The notes beneath the pieces are model-generated. The model had not been told where the DNA came from and made no database searches. It saw only the letters and a list, made by a program, of their open reading frames with translations. Made by a program: the position numbers and the translations under genes. DNA of 5,040 bases from an uncultured Caulobacteraceae bacterium (GTDB lineage: Bacteria; Pseudomonadota; Alphaproteobacteria; Caulobacterales; TH1-2): positions 1-5,040 of the forward strand of contig CALBST010000131.1 in the NCBI GenBank assembly GCA_937967425.1, given 5' to 3'. Shown in pieces: positions 1 through 5,040 of the stretch. Each line of letters begins with the position of its first letter. The stretch's first letter is position 1.

Positions 1-321
1 CTCGATGTGAACTGCGCGCATTGCCATAACCCGCAAGGGCCGGCGCATACGTCGGGGCTGGATCTGCGTTGGTCGCAGCACGAGCCTATTGCTTGGGGCG
101 TGGGCAAACGGCCGGTCGCGGCGGGCCGCGGTTCGGCTGGGTTTGAGTTCGCGATTGAGCCGGGCCATCCGGAACGTTCGATCCTGCTCCACCGCATGCG
201 TTCGACCGATCCCGGCGTGATGATGCCGGAGATCGGCCGTCAACTTGTCGATGAACGCGGTGCGGCGCTGATCGAAGAATGGATCGCGCGCATGGATGCC
301 GAAGGCCGCGTGCCGGAGTGA
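1..321 (+). CDS. SO2930/HNE_0200-family diheme c-type cytochrome, C-terminal fragment
   Basis: This is the last 106 residues of a periplasmic c-type cytochrome; the 5' part lies outside the window and the frame is open from base 1. A covalent heme site CAHCH is at visible residues 5-9. The following text (NPQGPAHTSG, then KRPVAAGRGS, then STDPGVMMPEIGR) matches what I know of the C-terminus of the SO2930 family (TIGR03806), proteins of several hundred residues usually carrying two hemes. Met74 or Met75 in VMMPEIG is a candidate axial heme ligand by analogy with other c-type cytochromes; this is inferred. The family probably carries electrons in the periplasm, but its partner and substrate are not established, and the usual partner gene is not visible here. 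The TGA stop overlaps the GTG start of the next gene, so the two are probably co-transcribed. The family call is confident; the exact role is not. Confidence 0.88.
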   Translation, partial: LDVNCAHCHNPQGPAHTSGLDLRWSQHEPIAWGVGKRPVAAGRGSAGFEFAIEPGHPERSILLHRMRSTDPGVMMPEIGRQLVDERGAALIEEWIARMDAEGRVPE

Positions 322-941
322 GCGAAGCCAACGACGACGTGCTGGCCGAGATCATCGAACTCGCCAGATGCCAGACGGGCGCCAAGACCATTACGGCCAA
401 CACCCGTCTCTACAGCGATCTCGGCATGACCGGCGACGACGCGCAGGAATTCATGACCGCCTTCGCCGTGAAGTACGACGTCGATATGAGCGAGTTTGTC
501 TGGCTGCGTTACTTCGACGACGAGGGATCGGACATGATGGCGCCGGCGATCGCGCTCATCACTTCGGTGCTCAGCCCATCATTTGCCGTGCGCTGGCAGG
601 CAGCGCGCGATGCCGAGCGCGAGATAACGATCGCGCATCTGGTTGAAGTCGCGCACGAGCGGGCGTGGCGCGATCCAGGAGACGCCTTCGAGTCTAAGCG
701 AAACCCGAACGTGCTGACGCTGATTTTCTCGGCTCTTGCGGTCGTTGTGTCGGCCTTCTTCATGCTCGGAAGCGCAATCGTGCTTTATGCGCTTCTGGCG
801 GGCGAGCTTGGCGAGACAAACCTGCTGGTAGCCTTTGGCGTCATCGCCACCGGCCTTGTTTTCCCAGGGCTGGCCTACGCCAGCTGGCGCAATATTCAGC
901 GCAAGCTGGCGTCGGCGGAGCCGGTTAGGACGGCCAGTTGA
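318..941 (+). CDS. DUF1493-family protein with C-terminal double membrane anchor
   Basis: Predicted protein of 207 residues. The N-terminal 100 or so residues match DUF1493: DLGMTGDDAQEFM at 34-46 followed by KYDVDMSEF and a YFDDEG segment. The family is, to my knowledge, related in fold to acyl carrier proteins. Where a carrier protein has Asp-Ser-Leu, this one has Thr-Gly-Asp (38-40), so the phosphopantetheine-bearing serine is absent and classical acyl carriage is unlikely. A charged linker (about 85-130) leads to two hydrophobic segments at about 133-160 and 169-189, and a basic tail (RNIQRK). The domain would then be tethered to the inner membrane, probably facing the cytoplasm. I chose the GTG at 318 because it overlaps the upstream stop as GTGA, has GAAGG about 12 bases upstream, and starts just before the conserved domain; an in-frame ATG at 279 would add 13 residues of out-of-frame cytochrome sequence. 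Function unknown. Confidence 0.8.
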   Translation: MSEANDDVLAEIIELARCQTGAKTITANTRLYSDLGMTGDDAQEFMTAFAVKYDVDMSEFVWLRYFDDEGSDMMAPAIALITSVLSPSFAVRWQAARDAEREITIAHLVEVAHERAWRDPGDAFESKRNPNVLTLIFSALAVVVSAFFMLGSAIVLYALLAGELGETNLLVAFGVIATGLVFPGLAYASWRNIQRKLASAEPVRTAS

Positions 942-1365
942 ACCAGGCCAAGCCGCTGGCGAGCGCGGCGTGAAGCGTCAGCGCGCCAAGCACCACTGAC
1001 GCCGCCATAAACACCAACCAACGGATCATGATGATGTTCACCGTCGCCTGGATCAGCGAGTGGACCACGCGCAGCACAACATAGAGCCAAGCCAGGCCGA
1101 TATTGATCTCGTTGGCCTGATCCAGGAACTGCAGCGAAAAGCAGATCGCATAGAAGAGCGTCGGCTGCTCCATCAGGTGGTTGTAGTTGTTGGCGACGTT
1201 TGGCGCCCCGCCAGGCAGCGCTTCCATCTGGGCTTTGGTCGCCTCGCCCGGCTTGATCTTGGCCTTCTGCATCGCCGGGATGCGTGTGCCGTAGAGCCAG
1301 ATCAGCATGATCATGGACCAGATCACCAGCGCAACGACCGGCGCGATCATTCCGTGTTCGTACAT
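925..1365 (-). CDS. MAPEG-family membrane protein
   Basis: Protein of 146 residues, the usual size for bacterial MAPEG proteins (membrane-associated proteins in eicosanoid and glutathione metabolism, PF01124). Four hydrophobic segments are visible at about 6-26, 68-84, 87-106 and 117-138. The typical signatures are present: NNYNHLMEQP (59-68) between helices 1 and 2, and RVVHS (99-103) followed by an Asn and Arg-rich stretch ending IRW (114-116). Characterised members form trimers and use glutathione for conjugation or peroxide reduction, but many bacterial members, probably including this one, have no assigned substrate. The ATG at 1363-1365 has a strong ribosome-binding site (GGGGAGGA on the minus strand, bases 1370-1377) about 5 bases upstream. 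The 3' end overlaps the DUF1493 gene by 17 bases. It is transcribed away from yqhA across a 126-base gap. Family assignment is firm; enzymatic activity is inferred only. Confidence 0.88.
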   Translation of the reverse strand: MYEHGMIAPVVALVIWSMIMLIWLYGTRIPAMQKAKIKPGEATKAQMEALPGGAPNVANNYNHLMEQPTLFYAICFSLQFLDQANEINIGLAWLYVVLRVVHSLIQATVNIIMIRWLVFMAASVVLGALTLHAALASGLAWFNWPS

Positions 1366-1491
1366 GTCTTCCTCCCCGTCCTCGGATCATCGGCCCGGTC
1401 AGCGAAACCTGCAATCCTCCCCTAGCGCGAGCGGGCTTGGCGGGACCCAAGGGCGCCACTAGTTTCCGCCGGCTTTTTGCAAGAGGTCAGA
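1366..1491. promoter_or_regulatory. Divergent intergenic region between the MAPEG gene and yqhA
   Basis: This 126-base gap must hold promoters for both flanking genes unless they are read from further away. Toward yqhA the best sigma70-like match is TTGGCG (1437-1442), a 17-base spacer, then TAGTTT (1460-1465), ending about 26 bases before the yqhA ATG. The elements are imperfect, so this is a weak candidate. A short hairpin (CTTGG at 1436-1440 with CCAAG at 1447-1451, loop of 6) overlaps the putative -35 and spacer; it could be an operator half-site pair or chance. I see no comparable promoter for the MAPEG gene, only its ribosome-binding site at 1370-1377. Confidence 0.3.
1481..1486 (+). 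promoter_or_regulatory. Ribosome-binding site that sets the yqhA start
   Basis: AAGAGG lies 5 bases before the ATG at 1492 and decides for that start over the in-frame TTG at 1477, which has only a T-rich stretch in front of it. It also places the N-terminus 10 or so residues before the conserved YqhA region, as in relatives. Confidence 0.7.
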
Positions 1492-2058
1492 ATGAGCCAA
1501 AACGAAACGCCCCGCCACCGCACCAATTTCCTCGAGGCGTTCATCGAGTGGCTTATCTATACGAGCCGCTGGCTGATGGCGCCGGTCTATCTCGGCCTGA
1601 TCGCGGCGCTCGGCATCCTGATCATCACGTTCTTCCGCGAACTCTATTTGCAAGCGCCGCAAGTGCTGACCATGGATGAGACCGACATCATCCTCCTGGT
1701 TCTGACGCTGGTGGATCTCTCGCTGGCCGGCAATCTCGTGCTGATCATCCTGTTCTCAGGCTATGAGAACTTCGTGTCGAAGATCGAAACCGCGCATCGC
1801 GACAAGGATCGCCCCGAATGGATGGGCACGCTGGATTTCAGCGGCCTGAAGATCAAGCTGATCGCCTCGATCGTCGCCATCTCGGGCATTCACTTGCTCA
1901 AGATCTTCATGAACCTCTCGAACTACACCGAGCAGCAGCTGCTTTGGTACACCATCATCCACCTCACCTTCATCGTCTCCGGCCTTTGCGTTGCCGGCAT
2001 GGATTGGCTGGAAGAGAAGGCGCACGAAGCGCACGCGCGCTACGCTGAGAAGGACTAG
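1492..2058 (+). CDS. yqhA: YqhA/UPF0114 family inner-membrane protein (TIGR00645)
   Basis: Protein of 188 residues, slightly longer than E. coli YqhA (about 164) because of a longer N-terminus and a charged C-terminal tail. The conserved family text is clear: SRWLMAPVYLGL (25-36), LVDLSLAGNLVL (73-84), FSGYENFVS (88-96), and IASIVAISGIHLLKIFM (124-140). Four hydrophobic segments lie at about 29-49, 65-90, 119-139 and 150-170, with a cytoplasmic-looking acidic and basic loop at about 97-118 (ETAHRDKDRPEW). The molecular role of this family is not established. Its stop codon overlaps that of the convergent lipoprotein gene in the sequence CTAG, so there is no spacer. Expression is probably from its own promoter in the preceding gap. 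Family call is near certain; function is unknown. Confidence 0.94.
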   Translation: MSQNETPRHRTNFLEAFIEWLIYTSRWLMAPVYLGLIAALGILIITFFRELYLQAPQVLTMDETDIILLVLTLVDLSLAGNLVLIILFSGYENFVSKIETAHRDKDRPEWMGTLDFSGLKIKLIASIVAISGIHLLKIFMNLSNYTEQQLLWYTIIHLTFIVSGLCVAGMDWLEEKAHEAHARYAEKD

Positions 2059-2642
2059 GTTCCGCGTCTGCCGTCGCCGACGGGATCCGAGGGGTCACTA
2101 TCGGTTAGGCCCGATTGACCGCGCCGACCGCCGCGCCCGTAGCCAGCGCGATCGGCGTAGGCGCCTGAGTCGTTGTCGGTGAAGCCGGTCCCGCCGCCAC
2201 GGCCACGACCACGGCCAACCGGATCGGCGTATTCGCCAGTATCGGAGTCGGTCATTCCGGTTCGTCCGCCACGGCCGCGGCCGGCAGGGTCGGCATAGGC
2301 GCCGCTGTCATTGTCAGTGTAGCCGCTTGAGCCGCGACCACGACCGGCGGGATCGGCGTAAGGGCCGCTGTCATTGTCGGTGACGCCGGCTTGGCCGCCG
2401 CGCCCGCGGCCAGCGGGATCGGCGTAGGGTCCGGAATCTGAATCGGAAACGCCGCTGCGGCCATAGCCGGCGCGGTCTGCGTACGGGCCGCTGTCTGCAT
2501 CGGTGCGTCCGGTGTAGTAGCCGCCACCAGCGCCCGTCGCTGTGGCGCAGCCGGTGAGCGAGGCGAGCGATCCGCCTACGACGGTGGCGCCCAGAATGCG
2601 TCCCATGAACGAACGCCGGTTGAGCCGCTTCTTGTCAGACAT
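2055..2642 (-). CDS. Tat-type lipoprotein made of Asp/Gly/Arg-rich tandem repeats
   Basis: Protein of 195 residues; I do not recognise a named family. The N-terminus has a basic twin-arginine stretch (NRRSFMG, 8-14), a hydrophobic core (about 15-30) and a lipobox LTGC (29-32), so it should be exported by the Tat system, cleaved before Cys32 and lipid-anchored. Residue 33 is Ala, which by the E. coli rule favours the outer membrane. From residue 44 on it consists of six copies of a 21-25 residue unit with core TDxDSGxYADPAGRGRGG, starting near 44, 65, 87, 108, 130 and 154, and a decayed seventh from 179 (TDSDPSDPVGDGRR). There is no other domain. DxDxGxxxD resembles short calcium-binding loops such as those of thrombospondin type 3 repeats; this is inference. 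The mature part is likely disordered or only ordered with a ligand. The start has GGAGGAGGG 6 bases upstream. It diverges from the acyltransferase and overlaps yqhA at the stop by 4 bases. Confidence 0.85.
   Translation of the reverse strand: MSDKKRLNRRSFMGRILGATVVGGSLASLTGCATATGAGGGYYTGRTDADSGPYADRAGYGRSGVSDSDSGPYADPAGRGRGGQAGVTDNDSGPYADPAGRGRGSSGYTDNDSGAYADPAGRGRGGRTGMTDSDTGEYADPVGRGRGRGGGTGFTDNDSGAYADRAGYGRGGRRGQSGLTDSDPSDPVGDGRRGT
2058..2513 (-). repeat. In-frame tandem repeat array, about 63-75 bases per unit
   Basis: Six and a half imperfect copies inside the lipoprotein gene, reading on the minus strand. Unit length changes only in multiples of three (about 63, 66, 63, 66, 72 and 75 bases), the extra length being Gly/Arg codons at the end of each unit. 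First and sixth units share the variant DRAGYGR instead of DPAGRGR. The last copy is decayed. The DNA copies differ at many third positions while the peptide is kept, so this is not a recent expansion. Confidence 0.85.
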
Positions 2643-2704
2643 CGCACGCCCTCCTCCGCCACCTCATGCTATCGAGGGCGCCGCACCATGCAAGCGGAGG
2701 GACG
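2643..2704. promoter_or_regulatory. Divergent 62-base gap between the lipoprotein and acyltransferase genes
   Basis: Both genes start from this very short gap, which contains two purine-rich ribosome-binding sites pointing outward: GGAGGAGGG for the lipoprotein (bases 2649-2657 read on the minus strand) and GGAGGG (2696-2701) for the acyltransferase. With those removed only about 40 bases remain, so any promoters must overlap each other or lie inside the opposing coding regions. I see no convincing sigma70 pair within it. Confidence 0.35.
2696..2701 (+). promoter_or_regulatory. Ribosome-binding site that sets the acyltransferase start
   Basis: GGAGGG precedes the ATG at 2705 by 3 bases (4 if GGAGG is taken as the core). 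It favours 2705 over the in-frame ATG at 2666, which has no purine-rich sequence in front and would add 13 residues unlike the family. Confidence 0.65.
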
Positions 2705-3334
2705 ATGGGCGCGCCAACAAAAATTGACACGCCGATTGATCAGAACACTGCACGTCCCGCATCTGCGAACGGATGGGGCGCCACGCTTACGCGTCTCGTT
2801 TGCGCGTCTTATTTGCAGCTAAACGGATGGAAGGTGCGTGGCGATTGGCCGGCACTCGATAAAGCCGTGCTCGTGGCGGCGCCGCACACCTCGAACTGGG
2901 ATGGCGTCAACATGCTGGCGACAGCGGGCTTTTATCGCGTGAAGCTTCGCTGGATGGGCAAGAAGAGTCTGACGCAAGGCCCGTTCGGTTGGCTGATCAA
3001 ATGGCTGGGCTGCGTGCCGATCGATCGATCCGGCGCCAATGATGTCGTGCGTGCGATGGCGGACGCGTTCGCGGCCGCGCCGCGCATGATCCTTGCCATT
3101 CCACCTGAAGGCACGCGCAGCCCAACGCGCGAATGGAAAACCGGCTTCTATCACATCGCGCGCGCCGCCAATGTCCCACTCATATTGAGCGTCCTGGACT
3201 ACAGCACGAAGACCGCAAGCCTGGCGGCAATCGTCATGCCGAGCGGCGATTACGAAGCGGACCTTCGCGTGATCCAAAGCTACTACGCCAATGCTACCGG
3301 AAAACACGCCGACAAGTTTACGATCACGCGCTGA
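2705..3334 (+). CDS. PlsC-like lysophospholipid/glycerol acyltransferase family protein
   Basis: Protein of 209 residues, a minimal acyltransferase domain. The four classical glycerolipid acyltransferase blocks can be seen: HTSNWD (61-66, the catalytic H-x4-D), GCVPIDR (102-108, matching the G-x-x-x-x-D-R block), PPEGTRS (133-139, substrate phosphate binding), and VPLI (157-160). The family moves acyl chains from acyl-ACP or acyl-CoA to an acceptor such as lysophosphatidic acid at the cytoplasmic face of the inner membrane. HTSNWDG and the compact size recall the short 1-acylglycerol-3-phosphate acyltransferase-like proteins found alongside true PlsC, so the acceptor is uncertain (lysophospholipid, ornithine lipid or another polar lipid). 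No strong transmembrane helix is visible; membrane contact is probably peripheral. It starts in a short gap shared with the divergent lipoprotein gene and overlaps the convergent hydrolase by 11 bases. Family call strong, substrate unknown. Confidence 0.9.
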   Translation: MGAPTKIDTPIDQNTARPASANGWGATLTRLVCASYLQLNGWKVRGDWPALDKAVLVAAPHTSNWDGVNMLATAGFYRVKLRWMGKKSLTQGPFGWLIKWLGCVPIDRSGANDVVRAMADAFAAAPRMILAIPPEGTRSPTREWKTGFYHIARAANVPLILSVLDYSTKTASLAAIVMPSGDYEADLRVIQSYYANATGKHADKFTITR

Positions 3335-4220
3335 CTCTGCTGCGCTCAGCGGCTCGAACGATAGCGTCCACAAGCGTGTCGTAGAGCTCCGGCGGCAAAT
3401 CGTGACCCATACCTGGCACGATACGGAGTTCCGCGCCCGGCACGTTTGCGGCGAGATCTTTGCCGCCCGTCATCGGCACCAGCGGATCGGAATCGCCGTG
3501 CACAACGACGACCGGCGCCTTGATGTTTGCGAGCTTCGGGCGGCGATCACCGTTAGCCACGATAGCTGCGAGTTGGCGTGCAACGCCAGCCGGCTCGTAG
3601 CACCGCAGTACGTCCGCCCTAAGCCGCTCGCGCATGATCTTCTCGTCAAACGGATAGCCAGGGCTGCCGATCGTGCGCGCGCTTTGCAGCGCGTGCTCGA
3701 TATAGGCTTCGATATCCTTGCCGGGATCGGGCGCGCGCGTGGTGAGCACAGCCATCGCTTCCGGCGTTGACGGCGGCAATGACGGATTGCCGGTGGATGT
3801 GAAAATCGCCGTGAAAGAGAGCACGCGCTCGGCATAGTCAGCGGCGACCAATTGGCCGATCATCCCACCCATCGAGGCGCCAACGACATGCGCGCGTTGA
3901 ATCCCCAAATGATCGAGCACGCCGACCGCATCGGCAGCCATGTCGTCAAGCGTGTATGGGATATCGGGCTGCTTGCCTTGCATCCGCGCCGACACAACGC
4001 TTTCGACGCTTGGTGCGCCGGTAAACTTTTGTGAGAGACCGACATCGCGATTGTCGAAGAGGATAACGCGGAAGCCTCGGGCGATGAGCTTTTCGTAGAA
4101 CTCCGGCGGCCAGCGGGTCAGTTGGCGGCCGAGGCCGGAGATGAACAACAGCGGCTCGCCATCGTCGGGGCCGTGCACCTCGTACTCGATGTTAATGCCG
4201 TTGATCTTCGCGTTCGCCAT
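3324..4220 (-). CDS. Alpha/beta-fold hydrolase
   Basis: Protein of 298 residues, standard length. The catalytic triad is readable: nucleophile Ser116 in GASMG (114-118), acid Asp245 in HGDSDPLVP (241-249), and His273 in GMGHDLP (271-277). SGLG (28-31) after the third strand provides the oxyanion-hole region, and FDNRDVGLS (55-63) is the usual loop of this hydrolase group. A helical lid domain spans roughly 140-220. Related enzymes include carboxylesterases, lactonases and enol-lactone or haloalkane-type hydrolases; nothing here fixes the substrate. There is no signal peptide, so it should be cytoplasmic. I chose the ATG at 4218-4220 because AGAGGA lies 9 bases upstream and the family N-terminus (NGINIEYEVHG) begins right after; the frame is open upstream to 4367 but that segment is Arg/Ala-rich and not family-like. 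Its last 11 bases overlap the acyltransferase gene. Confidence 0.92.
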   Translation of the reverse strand: MANAKINGINIEYEVHGPDDGEPLLFISGLGRQLTRWPPEFYEKLIARGFRVILFDNRDVGLSQKFTGAPSVESVVSARMQGKQPDIPYTLDDMAADAVGVLDHLGIQRAHVVGASMGGMIGQLVAADYAERVLSFTAIFTSTGNPSLPPSTPEAMAVLTTRAPDPGKDIEAYIEHALQSARTIGSPGYPFDEKIMRERLRADVLRCYEPAGVARQLAAIVANGDRRPKLANIKAPVVVVHGDSDPLVPMTGGKDLAANVPGAELRIVPGMGHDLPPELYDTLVDAIVRAAERSRVSA

Positions 4221-4276
4221 TCTTGCGCGTCCTCTTCTACAGCGAGTTTGAGCGCAGGCGCGCGCGGGCGCAAGAA
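4220..4276. repeat. 9-bp perfect inverted repeat flanking the hydrolase ribosome-binding site
   Basis: TTCTTGCGC (4220-4228) and GCGCAAGAA (4268-4276) are perfect reverse complements separated by 39 bases. In hydrolase mRNA the downstream arm ends on the A of the start codon and the ribosome-binding site (4230-4235) sits in the loop. The upstream arm coincides with a weak -35-like TTGCGC (minus strand, 4268-4273), 17 bases from CAAACT (4245-4250). It may be a regulator site or an mRNA stem, or chance. Confidence 0.35.
4230..4235 (-). promoter_or_regulatory. Ribosome-binding site that sets the hydrolase start
   Basis: AGAGGA on the minus strand, 9 bases before the ATG at 4218-4220. It supports the 298-residue form over the longer open frame beginning at 4367. 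Confidence 0.65.
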
Positions 4277-4314
4277 AGTGACGTCGCGGCAAGCGGACTG
4301 AGTGGGTTCGTATG

Positions 4315-4710
4315 CTAGGCCTGATCGGTGGAATCGACCGCGCGGCGTGCGATGACGCGGCCTTCAAATATCTTCAAGTGAAGCTCTTCGTCTTTGTCCT
4401 GTTGTGACGGCGGCCAAGGTTTCGCTCGCAGAGCGCCGGAGAACCATTTAGCCGGCACACGCTCGGCGCTCGTCTTACGACATACCGGCGCGAGATCAGC
4501 GACGGCGCCGTCAATGGACTTGAGATAAAGGCGGCTGCCCTCGATTTCCCACGTCGCGACATAGCCGCGCCAACAGCCGGTACACTCGGCTGTAACGTCA
4601 TAGTCTGGCGTGGGCTCAAGAAGCGGCGTGCCGTGCGGCAGTGGCGGACGCGTGATCGCTATATGCCGAACGCCGTCAATGATCAGCACGTCGGAAATTT
4701 GCTCGGTCAT
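4315..4710 (-). CDS. Conserved protein of unknown function with CTGCWRGYVATW motif
   Basis: Protein of 131 residues. I recognise the pattern, though not a named domain: a start ending in IIDGVRH, then a central C-x-x-CWRGYVATWEI block (43-56) followed by GSRLYLKSIDG (58-68). Small proteins with this W-R-G-Y-x-A-T-W-E-I core are scattered through bacteria with no assigned role. Here Cys43 and Cys46 form a CxxC pair, and Cys77 is a third cysteine; a metal site or disulfide is possible but unproven. There is no signal peptide or membrane segment, and the C-terminus is charged with an alternating HLKIFEGRVIARR strand. The start at 4708-4710 has only a weak GGA directly in front, so translation may be poor. 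It follows argS by 72 bases on the same strand and precedes the hydrolase by 94 bases; these spacings do not prove an operon. Real gene by codon pattern and motif, function unknown. Confidence 0.78.
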   Translation of the reverse strand: MTEQISDVLIIDGVRHIAITRPPLPHGTPLLEPTPDYDVTAECTGCWRGYVATWEIEGSRLYLKSIDGAVADLAPVCRKTSAERVPAKWFSGALRAKPWPPSQQDKDEELHLKIFEGRVIARRAVDSTDQA

Positions 4711-4782
4711 TCCATACGATCAAGGAACGCTCGCGCCGATATTCAAGGCTGATTGGCCGCAACCGGGGAACCGGCCCGCGCT

Positions 4783-5040
4783 CTACATGCGCTCCGGCAC
4801 TTCGATGCCAAGCAAGTCAAGCGTTAGTGTCAGCTGTTTCAGCGTCGCCGCCGCGAGCGCCAGGCGCGAGGCGCGGATGGCGCCTTCGGAAGGGAGGATT
4901 GGGCAGTTGGTGTAGAAGCCGCTGAACGCTTGCGCGAGGTTGAAGGCGTGCTCGGCCAGGAAGTGCGGAGCCTTCTTATCGTAGGCCGCGCGCAGTGCGC
5001 CATCGAAGGCGTCAAGCGCAAGCGCGAGCGTACGTTCGGA
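4783..5040 (-). CDS. argS: Arginyl-tRNA synthetase, C-terminal fragment
   Basis: The last 85 residues of ArgS read on the minus strand from the window edge to a TAG at 4783-4785; the catalytic domain lies beyond 5040. This is the DALR anticodon-binding domain: an [16 protein letters not shown] stretch, then [20 protein letters not shown] with the helix that contacts the tRNA arm, then [14 protein letters not shown] and the typical class I ArgS ending [10 protein letters not shown]. The enzyme charges tRNA-Arg with arginine using ATP in the cytoplasm and is essential. The end matches the family closely, with no truncation or frameshift in the visible part. No stem-loop with a T-run follows the stop, so the message may continue toward the small protein 72 bases downstream. 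Confidence 0.95.
   Translation of the reverse strand, partial: SERTLALALDAFDGALRAAYDKKAPHFLAEHAFNLAQAFSGFYTNCPILPSEGAIRASRLALAAATLKQLTLTLDLLGIEVPERM

Noticed and set aside
896..1459. Long 187-codon minus-strand frame over the MAPEG gene
   Set aside because: It is Arg/Ala/Gly-rich with no family resemblance and covers the MAPEG gene in another frame, as expected in GC-rich DNA.
2055..2642. The repeat DNA as a CRISPR-like or mobile repeat
   Set aside because: Units are adjacent without spacers, vary in length by codons, and keep one reading frame, so it is a coding repeat.
2724..2752. Perfect -35 hexamer TTGACA at 2724-2729
   Set aside because: It lies inside the acyltransferase coding region, and at the proper 17-base distance the sequence (ACTGCA) does not resemble a -10. 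No later in-frame start fits the family.
4221..4367. N-terminal extension of the hydrolase to 4367
   Set aside because: The added 49 residues are Arg/Ala-rich, overlap the end of the neighbouring gene and lack a signal peptide pattern; the ATG at 4218-4220 has a good ribosome-binding site.
4761..4774. AACCGG direct repeat and GC hairpin after argS as a possible terminator
   Set aside because: The self-complementary stem is only 4 bp (CCGG) and there is no T-run downstream on the minus strand.
4610..4915. Plus-strand open frame of 101 codons
   Set aside because: It crosses the unknown protein start and the argS end antisense; no motif and no good ribosome-binding site, while argS on the other strand is certain.
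4839..5021. Minus-strand open frame of 60 codons near the right edge
   Set aside because: It is the wrong frame of argS; the frame read from base 5040 gives the recognisable ArgS C-terminus.

Overview
The window is a gene-dense, GC-rich stretch with strong Shine-Dalgarno sites. Its proteins look alphaproteobacterial, and Caulobacterales/Hyphomonadaceae-like is my best guess: an HNE_0200/SO2930-type diheme cytochrome, a YqhA protein, MAPEG, and a Tat-type lipoprotein. This placement is inferred from gene style, not from a search. I found eight protein-coding genes, two of them cut by the window edges. I saw no RNA gene, mobile element or CRISPR array. No gap between genes exceeds about 130 bases.

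Layout from left to right. Bases 1-321 (+) hold the C-terminal end of an SO2930-family c-type cytochrome with an intact CxxCH heme site. Its stop codon overlaps the GTG start (GTGA) of a membrane-anchored DUF1493 protein (318-941, +). A MAPEG-family membrane protein (925-1365, -) converges on that gene. A divergent 126-base gap follows, then a YqhA/UPF0114 four-helix membrane protein (1492-2058, +). It meets, stop on stop over CTAG, a predicted Tat-exported lipoprotein (2055-2642, -) made almost entirely of about 22-residue repeats rich in Asp, Gly and Arg. A 62-base divergent gap separates the lipoprotein from a PlsC-like acyltransferase (2705-3334, +). That gene again overlaps end to end with an alpha/beta hydrolase (3324-4220, -). 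The minus strand continues with a small conserved protein of unknown function (4315-4710) and the C-terminus of arginyl-tRNA synthetase, argS (4783-5040).

Functionally this is mostly a collection of independent envelope and housekeeping genes, not one pathway. Five of the eight products are predicted to be at or beyond the cytoplasmic membrane: the cytochrome, DUF1493-TM, MAPEG, YqhA and the lipoprotein. The acyltransferase probably also works at the membrane surface. All three convergent gene pairs overlap at their 3' ends, leaving no room for ordinary terminators. The least explained items are the repeat lipoprotein, the DUF1493-membrane fusion lacking the carrier-protein serine, and a 9-bp inverted repeat bracketing the hydrolase ribosome-binding site. 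I did not find convincing evidence of a new multi-gene system.
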